A stretch of 64,000 bases of DNA, taken from assembly GCA_025559845.1 (NCBI GenBank), contig CP048470.1, forward strand, positions 658,001 through 722,000, given 5' to 3'. The number at the start of each line of letters is the position of its first letter. Within the stretch, counting starts at the first letter, position 1. This DNA is from Agrobacterium tumefaciens. GTDB taxonomy: Bacteria; Pseudomonadota; Alphaproteobacteria; Rhizobiales; Rhizobiaceae. A model generated the notes under the pieces. The model was given only the letters and a program-made list of their open reading frames with translations, was not told the DNA's origin and searched no databases. Shown here piece after piece: positions 51,857 to 61,554 of this stretch. The position numbers and the translations under genes were made by a program.

Positions 51857-53593
51857 TCAGCGCGGCCTTGCCTTTTCAGCGATGACGAAGAGCACTGTCA
51901 CCACCGCCACGATGAAGACCGAGGCCGCAGCCAGGGTCGGTGAAATACTGAGAATGATATCGTCCCACATCTGCTTTGGCAGCGTTTGCTTGACGCCTGC
52001 CCCAACGAACAGCGCGATGGTCAGCTCTTCGAAGGAGTGCAAAAGGCCAAACAGGAATGCCGCAATGGCGCCACCCTTTACGAGGGGAAGAAGGACGAGG
52101 CGAACCTGCTGCCAGCGGCTTGCGCCGAGCGTGGCTGCCGCCTGCAGAAGGCGCCAGTCGAACCCACGAAATGTCGTCAGCAGAATTACGAAAACAATGG
52201 GCATGGCCGAGAGTGTGTGGCCCAGAATAATTCCGGTATCGGTTGCGATCAGACCAACCTTCGCCAGCACATAGAAGAGCGATACCCCAATCACGATATT
52301 GGGTACGATCATCGGCAGCATGAACGACAGGAAAATCAATCCACCGGCCTTGCGCTGCGTACGCGCCAGGCCATAGGCCGCAAGACCCGAGATGATGGTC
52401 GCAACAATTCCGGTCGCGATCGCAACGACGACGGAACGCGTGGTGGCACCCATCCACTGGTCAGAGCTCAGATAGGTCTCGAACCAACGCAGCGAAAAAC
52501 TCTTCGGCGGGAACTCGAGGAAGCTCGAGCCAGAAAATGCCATCGGTGGGAAAGCCAGCACGGGTATGATCAGAACCGCAATGACGATCCAGACGAAAAC
52601 GGTGAAGACCGTCCGACCGAGACGGGCCGGGAAGAGATTTGCGATGAAATCGCTGACGCCCGCGCCGATCTCCACAACGGCGCCACCGATAGCACCGATA
52701 ACACCCCCGCGTTTTACCGCGGCACCGTTTCCGGAAACGGCCGACATACCAAAAAAGCGGTCGTAGACGGCAATGGTGATCAGGGTCACAGCAAGAAGAA
52801 GTGCGGCAAGGGCACCGGCAAGACGCAGGTTGAAGAGTTGCTGCACCTGGGTGATCATCATCTGGCCGATCACCGTTTCGCGCGGAGATCCCAGCAATGC
52901 CGGGGTAATGAAGAAACCAAGCCCCATGACAAAGATCAACAAACCCGCCGCGGCAACGCCCGGCATGGAAAGTGGCACGAAGATACGCCAGAAGGACTGG
53001 CTGCGGCTTGCACCCATCGTCATCGCCGCCGGGATAAGGCGACCATCGATCGTCAGCATGGTTGGCAGCATAGTAAGGATCGCGACCGGCAACATCGCAT
53101 GTGCCATGCCGAAGATCACGGCACCGCGTCCATAAAGCAGGTCGAGTTGCGTATCGAAGCCCATGCCGGTCAGCATCTGGGCAACGATGCCCTTGCGGGC
53201 GAGAAGCACGATCCAGGCAAAATTCTTCAACAGCGGACTAACCCAGAAAGGCAGAAGAACCAGCCACATGGCCATTCTTCGGCGACGTTCCGGCATTCCT
53301 GCCAGCCACACCGCGATCGGATAACCGACCAGAAGGCAGACAATTGTAACCTGCGCAGCAATGGCAAACGTATTGGCCAAAACCTTCACATAAACGCCAG
53401 CAGAGAACATCTGCTCGTAAACGCTAAGGTCGAAGGAACCGGACTTCGGATCGACGAAAGATTGCCAGATGAGTGCGCCAGCCGGAAGGATCAGCAACAG
53501 CGCCATATAGACAAGCCCCGGCGTCGAGAGCCAGAGGCTGTCCAGCCGCAGGCGCTTGCGAGAGATTGTGTCTTTGGCAGAGAGTTCAGCCAT
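51857..53593 (-). CDS. Fused polyamine-type ABC permease (PotB-PotC)
   Basis: 578 residues from ATG 53593 (MAELSAKDTISRK), following AGGA. About twelve membrane helices form two permease halves, the first to about residue 285 with the coupling loop SRSQSFWRIFVPLSMPGV, the second with SRWQQVRLVLLPLVKGG. Fused PotBC proteins make the whole channel of such importers. The binding-protein gene precedes it after a 111-base gap with two hairpins. Confidence 0.92.
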   Translation of the reverse strand: MAELSAKDTISRKRLRLDSLWLSTPGLVYMALLLILPAGALIWQSFVDPKSGSFDLSVYEQMFSAGVYVKVLANTFAIAAQVTIVCLLVGYPIAVWLAGMPERRRRMAMWLVLLPFWVSPLLKNFAWIVLLARKGIVAQMLTGMGFDTQLDLLYGRGAVIFGMAHAMLPVAILTMLPTMLTIDGRLIPAAMTMGASRSQSFWRIFVPLSMPGVAAAGLLIFVMGLGFFITPALLGSPRETVIGQMMITQVQQLFNLRLAGALAALLLAVTLITIAVYDRFFGMSAVSGNGAAVKRGGVIGAIGGAVVEIGAGVSDFIANLFPARLGRTVFTVFVWIVIAVLIIPVLAFPPMAFSGSSFLEFPPKSFSLRWFETYLSSDQWMGATTRSVVVAIATGIVATIISGLAAYGLARTQRKAGGLIFLSFMLPMIVPNIVIGVSLFYVLAKVGLIATDTGIILGHTLSAMPIVFVILLTTFRGFDWRLLQAAATLGASRWQQVRLVLLPLVKGGAIAAFLFGLLHSFEELTIALFVGAGVKQTLPKQMWDDIILSISPTLAAASVFIVAVVTVLFVIAEKARPR

Positions 53594-53615
53594 TGGGGGT
53601 CCTGTTCGTTGAAAT

Positions 53616-53645
53616 GGCCCGTTCCGCGCATCGCGGAACCGGGCC
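53616..53645 (-). terminator. Intercistronic stem-loop, binding protein to permease
   Basis: Long stem GTTCCGCG / CGCGGAAC (53621-53639) extended by GGCCC/GGGCC with one bulge. There is no T-run. It probably stabilises the binding-protein message or reduces downstream transcription. Confidence 0.55.
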
Positions 53646-53665
53646 ACCCATGTCAGATATGGAGC

Positions 53666-53681
53666 CCCGCCGATAGGCGGG
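53666..53681 (-). terminator. Second intercistronic stem-loop
   Basis: CCCGCC-gata-GGCGGG, a six-base stem with tetraloop, 24 bases after the binding-protein stop and 20 bases from the larger stem-loop. Confidence 0.45.
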
Positions 53682-53704
53682 ACCTGAAGCTCAGGCGGCG
53701 CAGA

Positions 53705-54775
53705 TCAGCCAAGGATCCACTGTTCGAAGCGCTGCGTCAGCGCATCCTGATGTTCAGCCCAGTATGCAGCATTGAGAACCGTCAGTCCCTTGATGTTGGC
53801 AGGGGCAGTCGGCAGAAGCTCTGCCTTTTCAGCACTCAGATGTTCATAGGCCTTCATGTTGGTCGGGCCGCAGGCAAGAACGTCCGTGTAGGCTGCCTGA
53901 CGTTTGGGATCGAGGCACCATTCGATGAACTTTCGGGCAAGATCCGCCTTTTCAGTGTTGCCTGCAATCGTCCAGCCATCGATGTTGAAGAGGCCACCGT
54001 TCCAGACGATACCTGCCGGTGCACCCGCATTGATCGCTGCCTGGGCGCGGGTCGACCAGGTCGACATCATGTCCAGTTCGCCGTTCTGCAAAAGTTGCGT
54101 CGCATGCGCGCCGGATGTCCACCAGATGTCAATATTGGACTTGATCTTGTCGAGGCTCTTGAAGGCGCGATCAACATCAAGCGGGTAGAGCTTGTCGAGC
54201 GGAACGCCATCCGCGAGCAACGCCATTTCCAATGTGGTCACCGGGCTGCGCCACAGGCCGCGACGGCCCTTGAATGCCTCGGTGTTCCAGAAATCGGCCC
54301 AGCTCGACGGGACCGTCTTCACCGTATCTTTGCGATAGCCCATGGCGAGCGCGAAGATGGCAACACCGGCAAAGTCGGGCTCGAAGGTATGCGGGGTGAA
54401 GTCGTCCTTGTTCGGCACTTCGATGTTCAGCGGCAGCATGTAATTGTCGCCGAGTTTACGAATACGCAGAACGTGTTCAGGCGTCATCAGTGCAACGTCA
54501 AACAGTTTCGTATCCGTATCGATCGCCATCTTGTACTGCGGGATCGGGTCAGGCTCATTGGTGTTGGTCTGGATCGTGACACCCGTCTCGGCAGCGAAGG
54601 TATCATAGAACGCAACTTTAAAGCCTTCGTAGAAGGCACCGCCCATGTCGCGCACGACAAGCGTTTCGCCAGCGAAAACACGGTTGCCTTTGAGAAGGAC
54701 CGGCGCCGCAAGTGCCATGGCCGCAAGCCCTGTCGTCGTTTTCATAAAGCCGCGGCGTGAAACGTTATTGTTCAT
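53705..54775 (-). CDS. ABC transporter substrate-binding protein, polyamine type (PotD-like), Tat signal
   Basis: 356 residues. The N-terminus has a twin-arginine signal, SRRGFMKTTTGLAAMALAAP, cleaved near residue 35. The mature part resembles extracellular binding proteins of the PotD/ferric/thiamine class: GGAFYEGFKVAFYDTFAAETG near 45-65, and WWTSGAHATQLLQNGELDM near 220. Ligands of the group include polyamines, opine-like amino acid conjugates and small cations. It is followed by the fused permease and ATPase and preceded by the M20 hydrolase gene at 63 bases. Confidence 0.91.
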   Translation of the reverse strand: MNNNVSRRGFMKTTTGLAAMALAAPVLLKGNRVFAGETLVVRDMGGAFYEGFKVAFYDTFAAETGVTIQTNTNEPDPIPQYKMAIDTDTKLFDVALMTPEHVLRIRKLGDNYMLPLNIEVPNKDDFTPHTFEPDFAGVAIFALAMGYRKDTVKTVPSSWADFWNTEAFKGRRGLWRSPVTTLEMALLADGVPLDKLYPLDVDRAFKSLDKIKSNIDIWWTSGAHATQLLQNGELDMMSTWSTRAQAAINAGAPAGIVWNGGLFNIDGWTIAGNTEKADLARKFIEWCLDPKRQAAYTDVLACGPTNMKAYEHLSAEKAELLPTAPANIKGLTVLNAAYWAEHQDALTQRFEQWILG

Positions 54776-54838
54776 TTTACCCTCTGAGTTTGTTTAACCT
54801 TCATCAATTACTTTTCCCGTCCGCATGGCTTCGGTAAA

Positions 54839-56044
54839 TTACATTTTTCCGTGCATCTGCTTTGGTACATGCGAAGCAAGCGGTCGCCGGCTTGCACAAA
54901 ACCGAATGACGGCCGATGCAAGAACGCTGTCGCAGATGTGAAGCTGGCTTTCTTCAATGAATTCGTCGGGACGGTGTCCCTGCTCCATGCTACCGGGCCC
55001 ACAAATCACAACCGGGACGTCAAGCGCCTGAGCGAACAAGCCGGCCTCCGTGCCAAAGCTCACCCGACATTCCTTGCTGCCCCTGGGCAGACATTGGGCA
55101 AAGGCCTGAACAACTGGATGATCTCCATCGATCGAATGGCCGGGATAGTTGCCGGTGATCTCAATGTCGATTGCCGCTTCCTTGAAGCGCTCCTTATAGG
55201 GAGCAACTGCAGCGGCACCGGCCTTTCGGACCTGCTCTGCGAGAGCAAGCGGGTCGTCTGCGGCCATCATCCGGCATTCCATCAGAAGCTCGGCATGATC
55301 AGGAACAAGGTTGACTGCAGTCCCGCCAACCAATTTGCCCACATGCACCGTTGCGTAGGGAACCGAGTATCTAGGCTCACGCGGACCACGGGCCTCGATA
55401 TCATCCTGCAGGCGGCGCAAACCCGAAATGAAATCAGAGGCTATATGCAACGCATTCAGCGCAAGAGGTGCTTCGGCCGAATGACGCGGAACACCGGTTG
55501 CTTTTACCTGGAACGCCATCTTGCCCTTGTGACCCAAGCCGAGCTGCATTGATGTCGGCTCTCCGACAACAATCAGATCGGGCAGGATATCGCGGGCCGC
55601 AATTTCTTCCAGCATGGGCCTGACACCAACGCAGCCGATCTCCTCGTCATAGGAAATCGCAAACCAGAGCGGCGCGGCGAGGCGCGTTCCATCGATGCTT
55701 TCTGCCAACGCCAAAGCAGAGGCGACAAAGCCCTTCATATCGGTCGTACCGCGACCGTAAAGCCTGCCATTTTGACGCGTCATCGCGAAGGGCGGAACAG
55801 TCCAGTCCTGCCCGATCACCGGCACCACATCAACATGGCCGGAAAGCATGAGCCCGCCCGGAACATCTGGTCCCAGACGCGCCAACAGGGCCGCTTTCTG
55901 TCCGGTGGTGTCATAGAAGCGTTCACAGACAGCGCCAGCATTTGCCAGCGCTGATTCAATTTCTTCGATCAACGGCAGATTGGTGTCCGAACTCACAGTG
56001 GGATAGGCGACCAGCCGCGCCAACCAGTCCTGCGTCGCGGTCAC
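54839..56044 (-). CDS. M20 family metallohydrolase (ArgE/DapE type)
   Basis: 401 residues starting with GTG, overlapping the GH3 stop by four bases. Metal-site motifs: LSGHVDVVPV (His70, Asp72), YGRGTTDMKGF (Asp102), and YDEEIGCVG (Glu134, Glu135). It resembles acetylornithine deacetylase, but no other arginine-synthesis gene is near, so it more likely removes an acyl group from, or splits an amide bond in, the compound imported by the neighbouring transporter. It is cytoplasmic and uses two divalent metals. Confidence 0.91.
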   Translation of the reverse strand: MTATQDWLARLVAYPTVSSDTNLPLIEEIESALANAGAVCERFYDTTGQKAALLARLGPDVPGGLMLSGHVDVVPVIGQDWTVPPFAMTRQNGRLYGRGTTDMKGFVASALALAESIDGTRLAAPLWFAISYDEEIGCVGVRPMLEEIAARDILPDLIVVGEPTSMQLGLGHKGKMAFQVKATGVPRHSAEAPLALNALHIASDFISGLRRLQDDIEARGPREPRYSVPYATVHVGKLVGGTAVNLVPDHAELLMECRMMAADDPLALAEQVRKAGAAAVAPYKERFKEAAIDIEITGNYPGHSIDGDHPVVQAFAQCLPRGSKECRVSFGTEAGLFAQALDVPVVICGPGSMEQGHRPDEFIEESQLHICDSVLASAVIRFCASRRPLASHVPKQMHGKM

Positions 56045-58383
56045 AGCTTTGCTTCCGCAGCATCCATCGCCGCGTTAATGTCGCTGATAAGGCCATCAAC
56101 TTCTGCTTCGGGAATGGATAGACGCAGACGACGCTCGAGCGAGGTGAAAATGCCGAAGAACGAGTTCGAGCAATGGTTGAGCATGCGCATTGCGTCGTCG
56201 TTGGAAATACTGCAGCGCTTCGTCAGATAAGCCGAGATATGTTCGCAGGCGATGGCATTCGGCAGCACGTAAGCCGGTTGCGTATCATAAGCGATCCGTC
56301 GGAACGGAAGTACCGAAGGCTTGATTGCCAGATCGGCAGAGAGTTTCGGATCACGAGAGGACGCGCCAACAACGATACGAGCCTCTACACCCTCCAGCAC
56401 CCAGCGACCAAGGGCCGGATCCCAGATCGCCAGATCCGAACCTTTCAGGATGATTTCCACCCGTTTGCTTTCGCCAACCTCCAGAACCGGCTTGGCGAAG
56501 CCTTTCAGTTCCTGCGGCGAACGCTTCAACCGCTTACCGCGAGCCTGCAAGTAGAGCTGTGCGATTTCGGCACCTGCACGATCACCGGTGTTGGTAACGG
56601 TGAATGCAACAGTAATCTCATCGCGAAGCCCGATCTCTGATGAGGAGAGCGTGAGATCGGAATAGGCAAACGTCGTATAGCTCAGGCCGTGACCGAAGGG
56701 GAAAAGCGGTTCGATTTCGCGCAGATCGTAGGAGCGGTACCCCACATGGATGCCCTCTCCATAGATGTGCCGGCCGTTTTCACCGGGGTAGTGCAAGAAA
56801 CCCGGCACATCGGCCAAACGCTTCGGGAACGTGACGGAGAGCTTGCCAGACGGATTGACTTTTCCCGTCAAGACATCTGCGACGGCACCGCCCATGGCCT
56901 GTCCGGAATAGAAGGTGACCAGCACAGCGTTGACCTGTTCAATCCACGGCATTTCGACTGCATCGGGGCAGGCAATCACGACAGCGACCTTGTCTGAAAC
57001 GGCTGCCAGTGCAGCAATCATCTCATCCTGTCCTGGGCCTAGCGCCAGCGTGGTTCTATCTGAACCTTCACCATCATAGGCGCCTTCCGTCGACGTATAG
57101 ACGAGAACAAGATCGGCCCCTGCTGCCAATGCGAGCGTTTCTGCGTCGGCGTTTTCACGGAAAGTCAGAGCATGACCTGCGCCGAGCGCCTGTTGTAGCT
57201 GCTCCAGTGGCTGATCGACCATCGTCGGTATCGTCGTCGCGCAACCGGAACCCTGAATAACAGGTGTGCCCGCATCACGGCCGACCACCAGGATATTTTT
57301 CATGGCAGGCTGGATTGGCAGCAAAGCGTTATTGCTGACGAGCACCATGGAAGCCGCAGCCATTGCCCGCGCTTCGGCATGATGGTCGTCTGCCGTGTAA
57401 ACAGGCACCGGCGCCTCGGCACCAGCATTACAACGCTCGATCATATCGAGCATCCGCTGGCACGACAGATGGGCAACTTCTGCCGGTATGGATCCATCGT
57501 TGAGCGCTTCCAGCAGATCCGCTTTGCGGCGTGGGCTTTCCGGCATATCGAGGTCACCGCCAGCCATCAATGAAACGGCTCGATCCTTGATGCCGTGCCA
57601 GTCGGAAACGACAACGCCTTCAAATCCCCACTCCTTGCGCAGAACCTGATCGAGAAGCCAGGGGTCCTGAGACGCCTGAACGCCGTTCAGACGATTGTAG
57701 GACGACATGATCGTCCAGGGCTTCGATTGCTTGATAGCGATCTCAAAACCCTTGAGATAGATCTCGCGCAGCGCGCGTTCTTCAACGACGCTGTCCATCG
57801 TCGTGCGTTCAACTTCGGAGTTGTTGCAAGCGAAGTGTTTGAGCGAGGTACCAACGCCCTGAGACTGGATGCCCTCAATAACGGCAGCCGATAGTTTGCC
57901 TGTCACCAATGGATCTTCCGAGTAGTACTCATAGGAACGGCCGGCCAACGGTGTGCGACGGAGATTGATGCCAGGCCCGAGAAGCAGGTGTACACCCATG
58001 GCTCGGCATTCTTTACCGAGCAATTCTCCCAGCCGTTGCATCAACCCTACGTCCCAGCTGTTGCCCATTGCCGAGCCGTTCGGAAAACAGGTTGCCGGCT
58101 TCATTTCGCCCCAGGCGATCGCGACATCGCTGGCACGCTGATTGACGACGGAGAGAAACGCATCGAGGTCCATACCACCGCGTTCATCGCTGTCGATCTG
58201 TGGAATTGAGTAACGAACGCCGTAGGTACCGTCAGTCATGACAATTGGCTTGATGCCGTAAGCAGGCACTGCCGCCGTCTTCCACATGCCGAAGCCGGAA
58301 AGGAGGTCGACCTTTTCCGCATTTGTCATCGCTTCAGCGATCGATGCAGTGTTCTGGTTTGCGGACTGGCTCTTCTCTAACAT
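56041..58383 (-). CDS. Glycoside hydrolase family 3 beta-glycosidase
   Basis: 780 residues. GH3 N-terminal barrel with KHFACN at 182-187 and nucleophile Asp261 in VVVSDWHGIKDR; the C-terminal alpha/beta sandwich begins near residue 340 (ALLPIQPAMKNILVVGRDAG), then a fibronectin-III-like domain (ELKGFAKPVLEVGESKRVEI). About 90 extra residues follow that domain (from LPFRRIAYD), unusual but not unique. No signal peptide is seen, so it probably cleaves an imported beta-glucoside in the cytoplasm. It heads the operon with M20, ABC transporter and nucleoside hydrolase. Confidence 0.93.
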   Translation of the reverse strand: MLEKSQSANQNTASIAEAMTNAEKVDLLSGFGMWKTAAVPAYGIKPIVMTDGTYGVRYSIPQIDSDERGGMDLDAFLSVVNQRASDVAIAWGEMKPATCFPNGSAMGNSWDVGLMQRLGELLGKECRAMGVHLLLGPGINLRRTPLAGRSYEYYSEDPLVTGKLSAAVIEGIQSQGVGTSLKHFACNNSEVERTTMDSVVEERALREIYLKGFEIAIKQSKPWTIMSSYNRLNGVQASQDPWLLDQVLRKEWGFEGVVVSDWHGIKDRAVSLMAGGDLDMPESPRRKADLLEALNDGSIPAEVAHLSCQRMLDMIERCNAGAEAPVPVYTADDHHAEARAMAAASMVLVSNNALLPIQPAMKNILVVGRDAGTPVIQGSGCATTIPTMVDQPLEQLQQALGAGHALTFRENADAETLALAAGADLVLVYTSTEGAYDGEGSDRTTLALGPGQDEMIAALAAVSDKVAVVIACPDAVEMPWIEQVNAVLVTFYSGQAMGGAVADVLTGKVNPSGKLSVTFPKRLADVPGFLHYPGENGRHIYGEGIHVGYRSYDLREIEPLFPFGHGLSYTTFAYSDLTLSSSEIGLRDEITVAFTVTNTGDRAGAEIAQLYLQARGKRLKRSPQELKGFAKPVLEVGESKRVEIILKGSDLAIWDPALGRWVLEGVEARIVVGASSRDPKLSADLAIKPSVLPFRRIAYDTQPAYVLPNAIACEHISAYLTKRCSISNDDAMRMLNHCSNSFFGIFTSLERRLRLSIPEAEVDGLISDINAAMDAAEAKL

Positions 58384-58509
58384 GCTTGGCTCCGTAATGC
58401 GGCGATCGCCGACCTGTCAGTGCGGCGTTGGCGCGCACACTGTCAGTCGATGGCAAAAAAGAAAAATAAGATATTCGGAACTGGTGCTTAGAAAAAAACG
58501 AGCCTAGCG

Positions 58510-59457
58510 CTATTCCGTGCGGCGCAGATTAAGGATCGGCGCTTCCATACCTGGTACGTAGTTGTCAGAAATCAGGTTGCGGCAATGCTCTTCAAAGGTA
58601 CGCACAAGCCGGGTGGAAACCTGCTGGCCGATACGGATGAGGCCTATGCGCATGGGCTTGTGTTCACCTGACAGCCGAAGACTGACAAGCCGCTTGCCGT
58701 CCAGCGCCGCCTTATTCTTCGGTCGGACATTTGCAAGCGTGTAACCGTAACGGTTGCCAACCATCGTGCGGATGACCTCCTGATGCTGGATCTGTGCAAC
58801 GATGTTGGGTGTTGCACCGGCGGCTGCGAACAGTCCGAGGAAATAATCGCGTGAAAGCGGCAGATCGAGGAGGATGAACTCGTGCTCTTCGAGTTCGGAG
58901 AGCGAGATCGCAGAGCGCTGCGCCAACGGATCTGTTTCCGCCACCTGAACGTAAGGGGGAAGCTCGGCAAGCGGCGTAAACTCAAACCCTTCAGGAACAA
59001 GAAGATCGTAAGAGAGAGCAATATCGAGCTCGGCGCGCTCCAGCCGCGTCAACAAGGTACGGTGATCGGCTACGGTCGGCCGGACGGTGACGCTCGGATA
59101 AGCCGCCTTGAAGCTTTGGCTTACTTCCGGCAAGAGCATGGGCGCGAACGTCAGGAGACATCCAAGCGATAGGGTTCCACGGATTTGCTCGGTGGCTTCC
59201 GACGCCGCCGTGTAAAGGTTCTGAACCTGCTCGATGACCGCTTTTGCCTGCAGCAGAAGCTTTTGACCGGCGGGCGTCAACGACAGACCCTGTGCGTGGC
59301 GCCTGAGGAAAAGCTGGGTGTTGAGTTCGATTTCCAGCTGCGAAATCGCAGTAGAGATAGACGGCTGCGAGACGTGGATCCGGTCCGACGCCAAGGTGAT
59401 CGACCCGGCTTCGGCCGTCGCGATGAAGTATTCGAGCTGACGCAAGGTGAAACGCAT
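58510..59457 (-). CDS. LysR family transcriptional regulator
   Basis: 315 residues. N-terminal helix-turn-helix FTLRQLEYFIATAEAGSITL and RIHVSQPSISTAISQLEIEL (2-46), followed by the ligand-binding domain (GTLSLGCLLTFAPMLLPEVS). It lies 126 bases upstream of the GH3 gene on the same strand and is divergent from the flavin monooxygenase operon across 281 bases. A seven-T run on the minus strand at 58498-58492 after its stop may weakly terminate its transcript. It is the natural candidate to control both sides of this catabolic island. Confidence 0.93.
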   Translation of the reverse strand: MRFTLRQLEYFIATAEAGSITLASDRIHVSQPSISTAISQLEIELNTQLFLRRHAQGLSLTPAGQKLLLQAKAVIEQVQNLYTAASEATEQIRGTLSLGCLLTFAPMLLPEVSQSFKAAYPSVTVRPTVADHRTLLTRLERAELDIALSYDLLVPEGFEFTPLAELPPYVQVAETDPLAQRSAISLSELEEHEFILLDLPLSRDYFLGLFAAAGATPNIVAQIQHQEVIRTMVGNRYGYTLANVRPKNKAALDGKRLVSLRLSGEHKPMRIGLIRIGQQVSTRLVRTFEEHCRNLISDNYVPGMEAPILNLRRTE

Positions 59458-59738
59458 TTGAGGCCCCGGTGCCGAGTGCCGCGCAAGCTGCGCGACGGTA
59501 TGCCTATGCCGAATTTAACGGCTACGGAGGGGAGTTTAATATTTGCCGTTTGTTGAAATGTAAATCTTCTAACAGCGCTCCTCCGCCAGACGCCTGATCG
59601 TACGCCACTGCACTGCTTTCGCCAATCCTAACCAGTGCTGCAGCAAATCGTAATTTTCCGAATGCAACGCGTTCGCTAGAGCGGAACGATAGCTGACGCC
59701 GATCGGCGGGTTGCGGCGAAACAGAAAAGGGCGAATGC
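59458..59738. other. Divergent promoter region of the LysR and monooxygenase genes
   Basis: 281 bases without a gene. It contains a direct repeat TATGCCTATGCC at 59499-59510 and an AT-rich stretch around 59533-59565. I cannot single out a convincing T-N11-A LysR site. Confidence 0.45.
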
Positions 59739-60989
59739 ATGTCAGTCGAAAAGATCCATACGCTGGTTGTCGGAGCTGGCCAGGCCGGCGTGGCCATGAG
59801 CGAACATCTGAGCCGCAACGGCGTCGACTATCTCGTCCTTGAACGCGGCCGGATTGCCGAGCGCTGGCGCTCGATGAGGTGGGACTCTCTCGTGGCCAAT
59901 GGCCCGGCCTGGCACGATCGCTTCCCTGGCATGGATTTCCCGGGGCACCCGGACGCATTTGTACCCAAGGATGGCGTCGCCGACTACTTCGAAGCCTACG
60001 CAGGCCTGCACAAAGCGCCAATCCGCTGTGGCGTTGAGGTGGTCAAGGTCGAGCGTCTCGAAGACCGTCCGGGTTTTCGCGTCGAAACAACCGATGGTGT
60101 CATCGAAGCCCTTAATGTCGTTGCAGCGACCGGACCGTTTCAAAAGCCATCCATTCCACCAATCGTTCCTGCGGATGCCGGTGTCACGCAGATGCACTCG
60201 AGCGACTATCGCAACCCCTCCCAACTCCCCAATGGTGCAGTGTTGGTTGTCGGCGCCGGCTCCTCCGGCGTCCAGATTGCCGAAGAGCTTATGCTTGCCG
60301 GTCGCAAGGTCTATCTTTCCGTTGGCCCGCATGACCGTCCTCCGCGTGCCTACCGTGGCCGCGATTTTGTCTGGTGGCTTGGCGTTCTCGGCAAATGGGA
60401 TGCACAGGCCCAAGCGCCGGGATCGGAGCATGTTACAATCGCCGTCAGCGGCGCACGTGGCGGCAAAACAATCGATTTTCGCCGGCTCGCGTCACAGGGC
60501 ATGGTTCTGACAGGCATGACCGGCGCTTATAGTAACGGGTCACTTTCTTTCGCTGACGATCTCAACCGTAATCTCGATCGGGGTGATCAGAACTATCTCT
60601 CACTGCTTGATGAGGCAGATGCCTTTGTCTTGCGCAATGGTCTTGATCTGCCGGAAGAGCCTAATGCCCGCACCCTCGGACCAGGCGTTGACTGTGTGAG
60701 CAATCCTTTGCGTAAACTGAACCTGCACGAGGCCGGTATCACGACCATCATCTGGGCGACCGGATTTACCTCGGACTATAGCTGGCTTCAGGTCAATGCC
60801 TTTGATGACGCTGGTCGCCCAAAGCACCAGCGCGGCGTTTCTCCCGAAAAGGGCATCTATTTCCTCGGACTGCCTTGGCTGTCGGGCCGTGGTTCCAGCT
60901 TCATCTGGGGCGTGTGGCACGATGCCAAGCATGTGGCGGACCACATCCTCATCCAGGAAAACTATCTGGCCTACGCCCCACAGGACTAA
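59739..60989 (+). CDS. Flavin-containing monooxygenase (CzcO/FMO-like)
   Basis: 416 residues from ATG 59739, preceded by AAAAGGG. Two Rossmann motifs are present: GAGQAG at 12-17 for FAD and GAGSSG at 172-177 for NADPH; IIWATGF near 338 is the conserved late motif. FMO-type enzymes oxygenate amines, sulfides or ketones. It is first of an operon with a Rid protein and a DUF1028 protein, divergent from LysR. An N-oxidised product giving an imine or oxime would fit a Rid partner; this is inference. Confidence 0.9.
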   Translation: MSVEKIHTLVVGAGQAGVAMSEHLSRNGVDYLVLERGRIAERWRSMRWDSLVANGPAWHDRFPGMDFPGHPDAFVPKDGVADYFEAYAGLHKAPIRCGVEVVKVERLEDRPGFRVETTDGVIEALNVVAATGPFQKPSIPPIVPADAGVTQMHSSDYRNPSQLPNGAVLVVGAGSSGVQIAEELMLAGRKVYLSVGPHDRPPRAYRGRDFVWWLGVLGKWDAQAQAPGSEHVTIAVSGARGGKTIDFRRLASQGMVLTGMTGAYSNGSLSFADDLNRNLDRGDQNYLSLLDEADAFVLRNGLDLPEEPNARTLGPGVDCVSNPLRKLNLHEAGITTIIWATGFTSDYSWLQVNAFDDAGRPKHQRGVSPEKGIYFLGLPWLSGRGSSFIWGVWHDAKHVADHILIQENYLAYAPQD

Positions 60990-61039
60990 CCGTTCCATAC
61001 GACCACAACGATATCGCCGCATAAACCACGGAGAAAAGA

Positions 61040-61453
61040 ATGGCACATACGCGCATTCGCAAGTTCAATACCAAAGAAACCTATCCGGAGCAGAACCTCG
61101 ATAACGACCTCTGCCAGGCTGTCGTTGCGCGCGGCACGGTAATCTTTCTGCGTGGCCAGTGCCCGCAGGATCTCGATACGGCCAAAAACATCGACAGCCA
61201 TGATCCGGTCGTACAGACCCACAAGGTCATGCAGAACATCCGCCAGCTCGTGCAGGAGTCGGGTGGAGAGATGGAACATGTGACCAAGCTGGTCGTATAT
61301 CTGACCGATGTGCGTCACCGCGAAGCGGTCTACCGGACCATGGGTGAATATATCAAGGGCGTCCATCCCGTTTGCACTGGCCTCGTTGTGGTTGCGCTGG
61401 CGCGGCCGGAATGGCTCGTCGAAATCGACGCAACAGCCGTTATCCCTGACTGA
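61040..61453 (+). CDS. Rid family protein lacking the RidA arginine
   Basis: 137 residues with ribosome site GGAGA. Rid fold: CQAVVARGTVIFLRGQCPQD, HKVMQNIRQLVQESGGEMEH and VTKLVVYLTDVRHREAVYRT. At the RidA catalytic arginine position it has HPVCTGLVV (Cys112), so it is a non-RidA subgroup, as is the Rid protein at 47332-47754, although the two differ in sequence. It is 50 bases after the monooxygenase gene and 101 bases before the DUF1028 gene. Confidence 0.88.
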   Translation: MAHTRIRKFNTKETYPEQNLDNDLCQAVVARGTVIFLRGQCPQDLDTAKNIDSHDPVVQTHKVMQNIRQLVQESGGEMEHVTKLVVYLTDVRHREAVYRTMGEYIKGVHPVCTGLVVVALARPEWLVEIDATAVIPD

Positions 61454-61554
61454 GTCAAAGACGTTTTGACAGACTATCGGCCAGCATCATCCGCTGGCCG
61501 GTGCCCTTCTCGGATGGTGCAAGCACGTCCGACAGTTTCCGGATGGAGTTTCCT

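Noticed and set aside
51986..54760. A 924-codon open frame on the plus strand
   Set aside because: It lies antisense to the PotBC-like permease and the binding-protein genes, has a low-complexity composition rich in Arg, His, Gln and Asp typical of reverse-strand reading in GC-rich DNA, and shows no domain.
58401..58410. Palindrome GGCGATCGCC upstream of the GH3 gene
   Set aside because: Short GATC-centred palindromes are common in GC-rich DNA and this one has no matching partner nearby.
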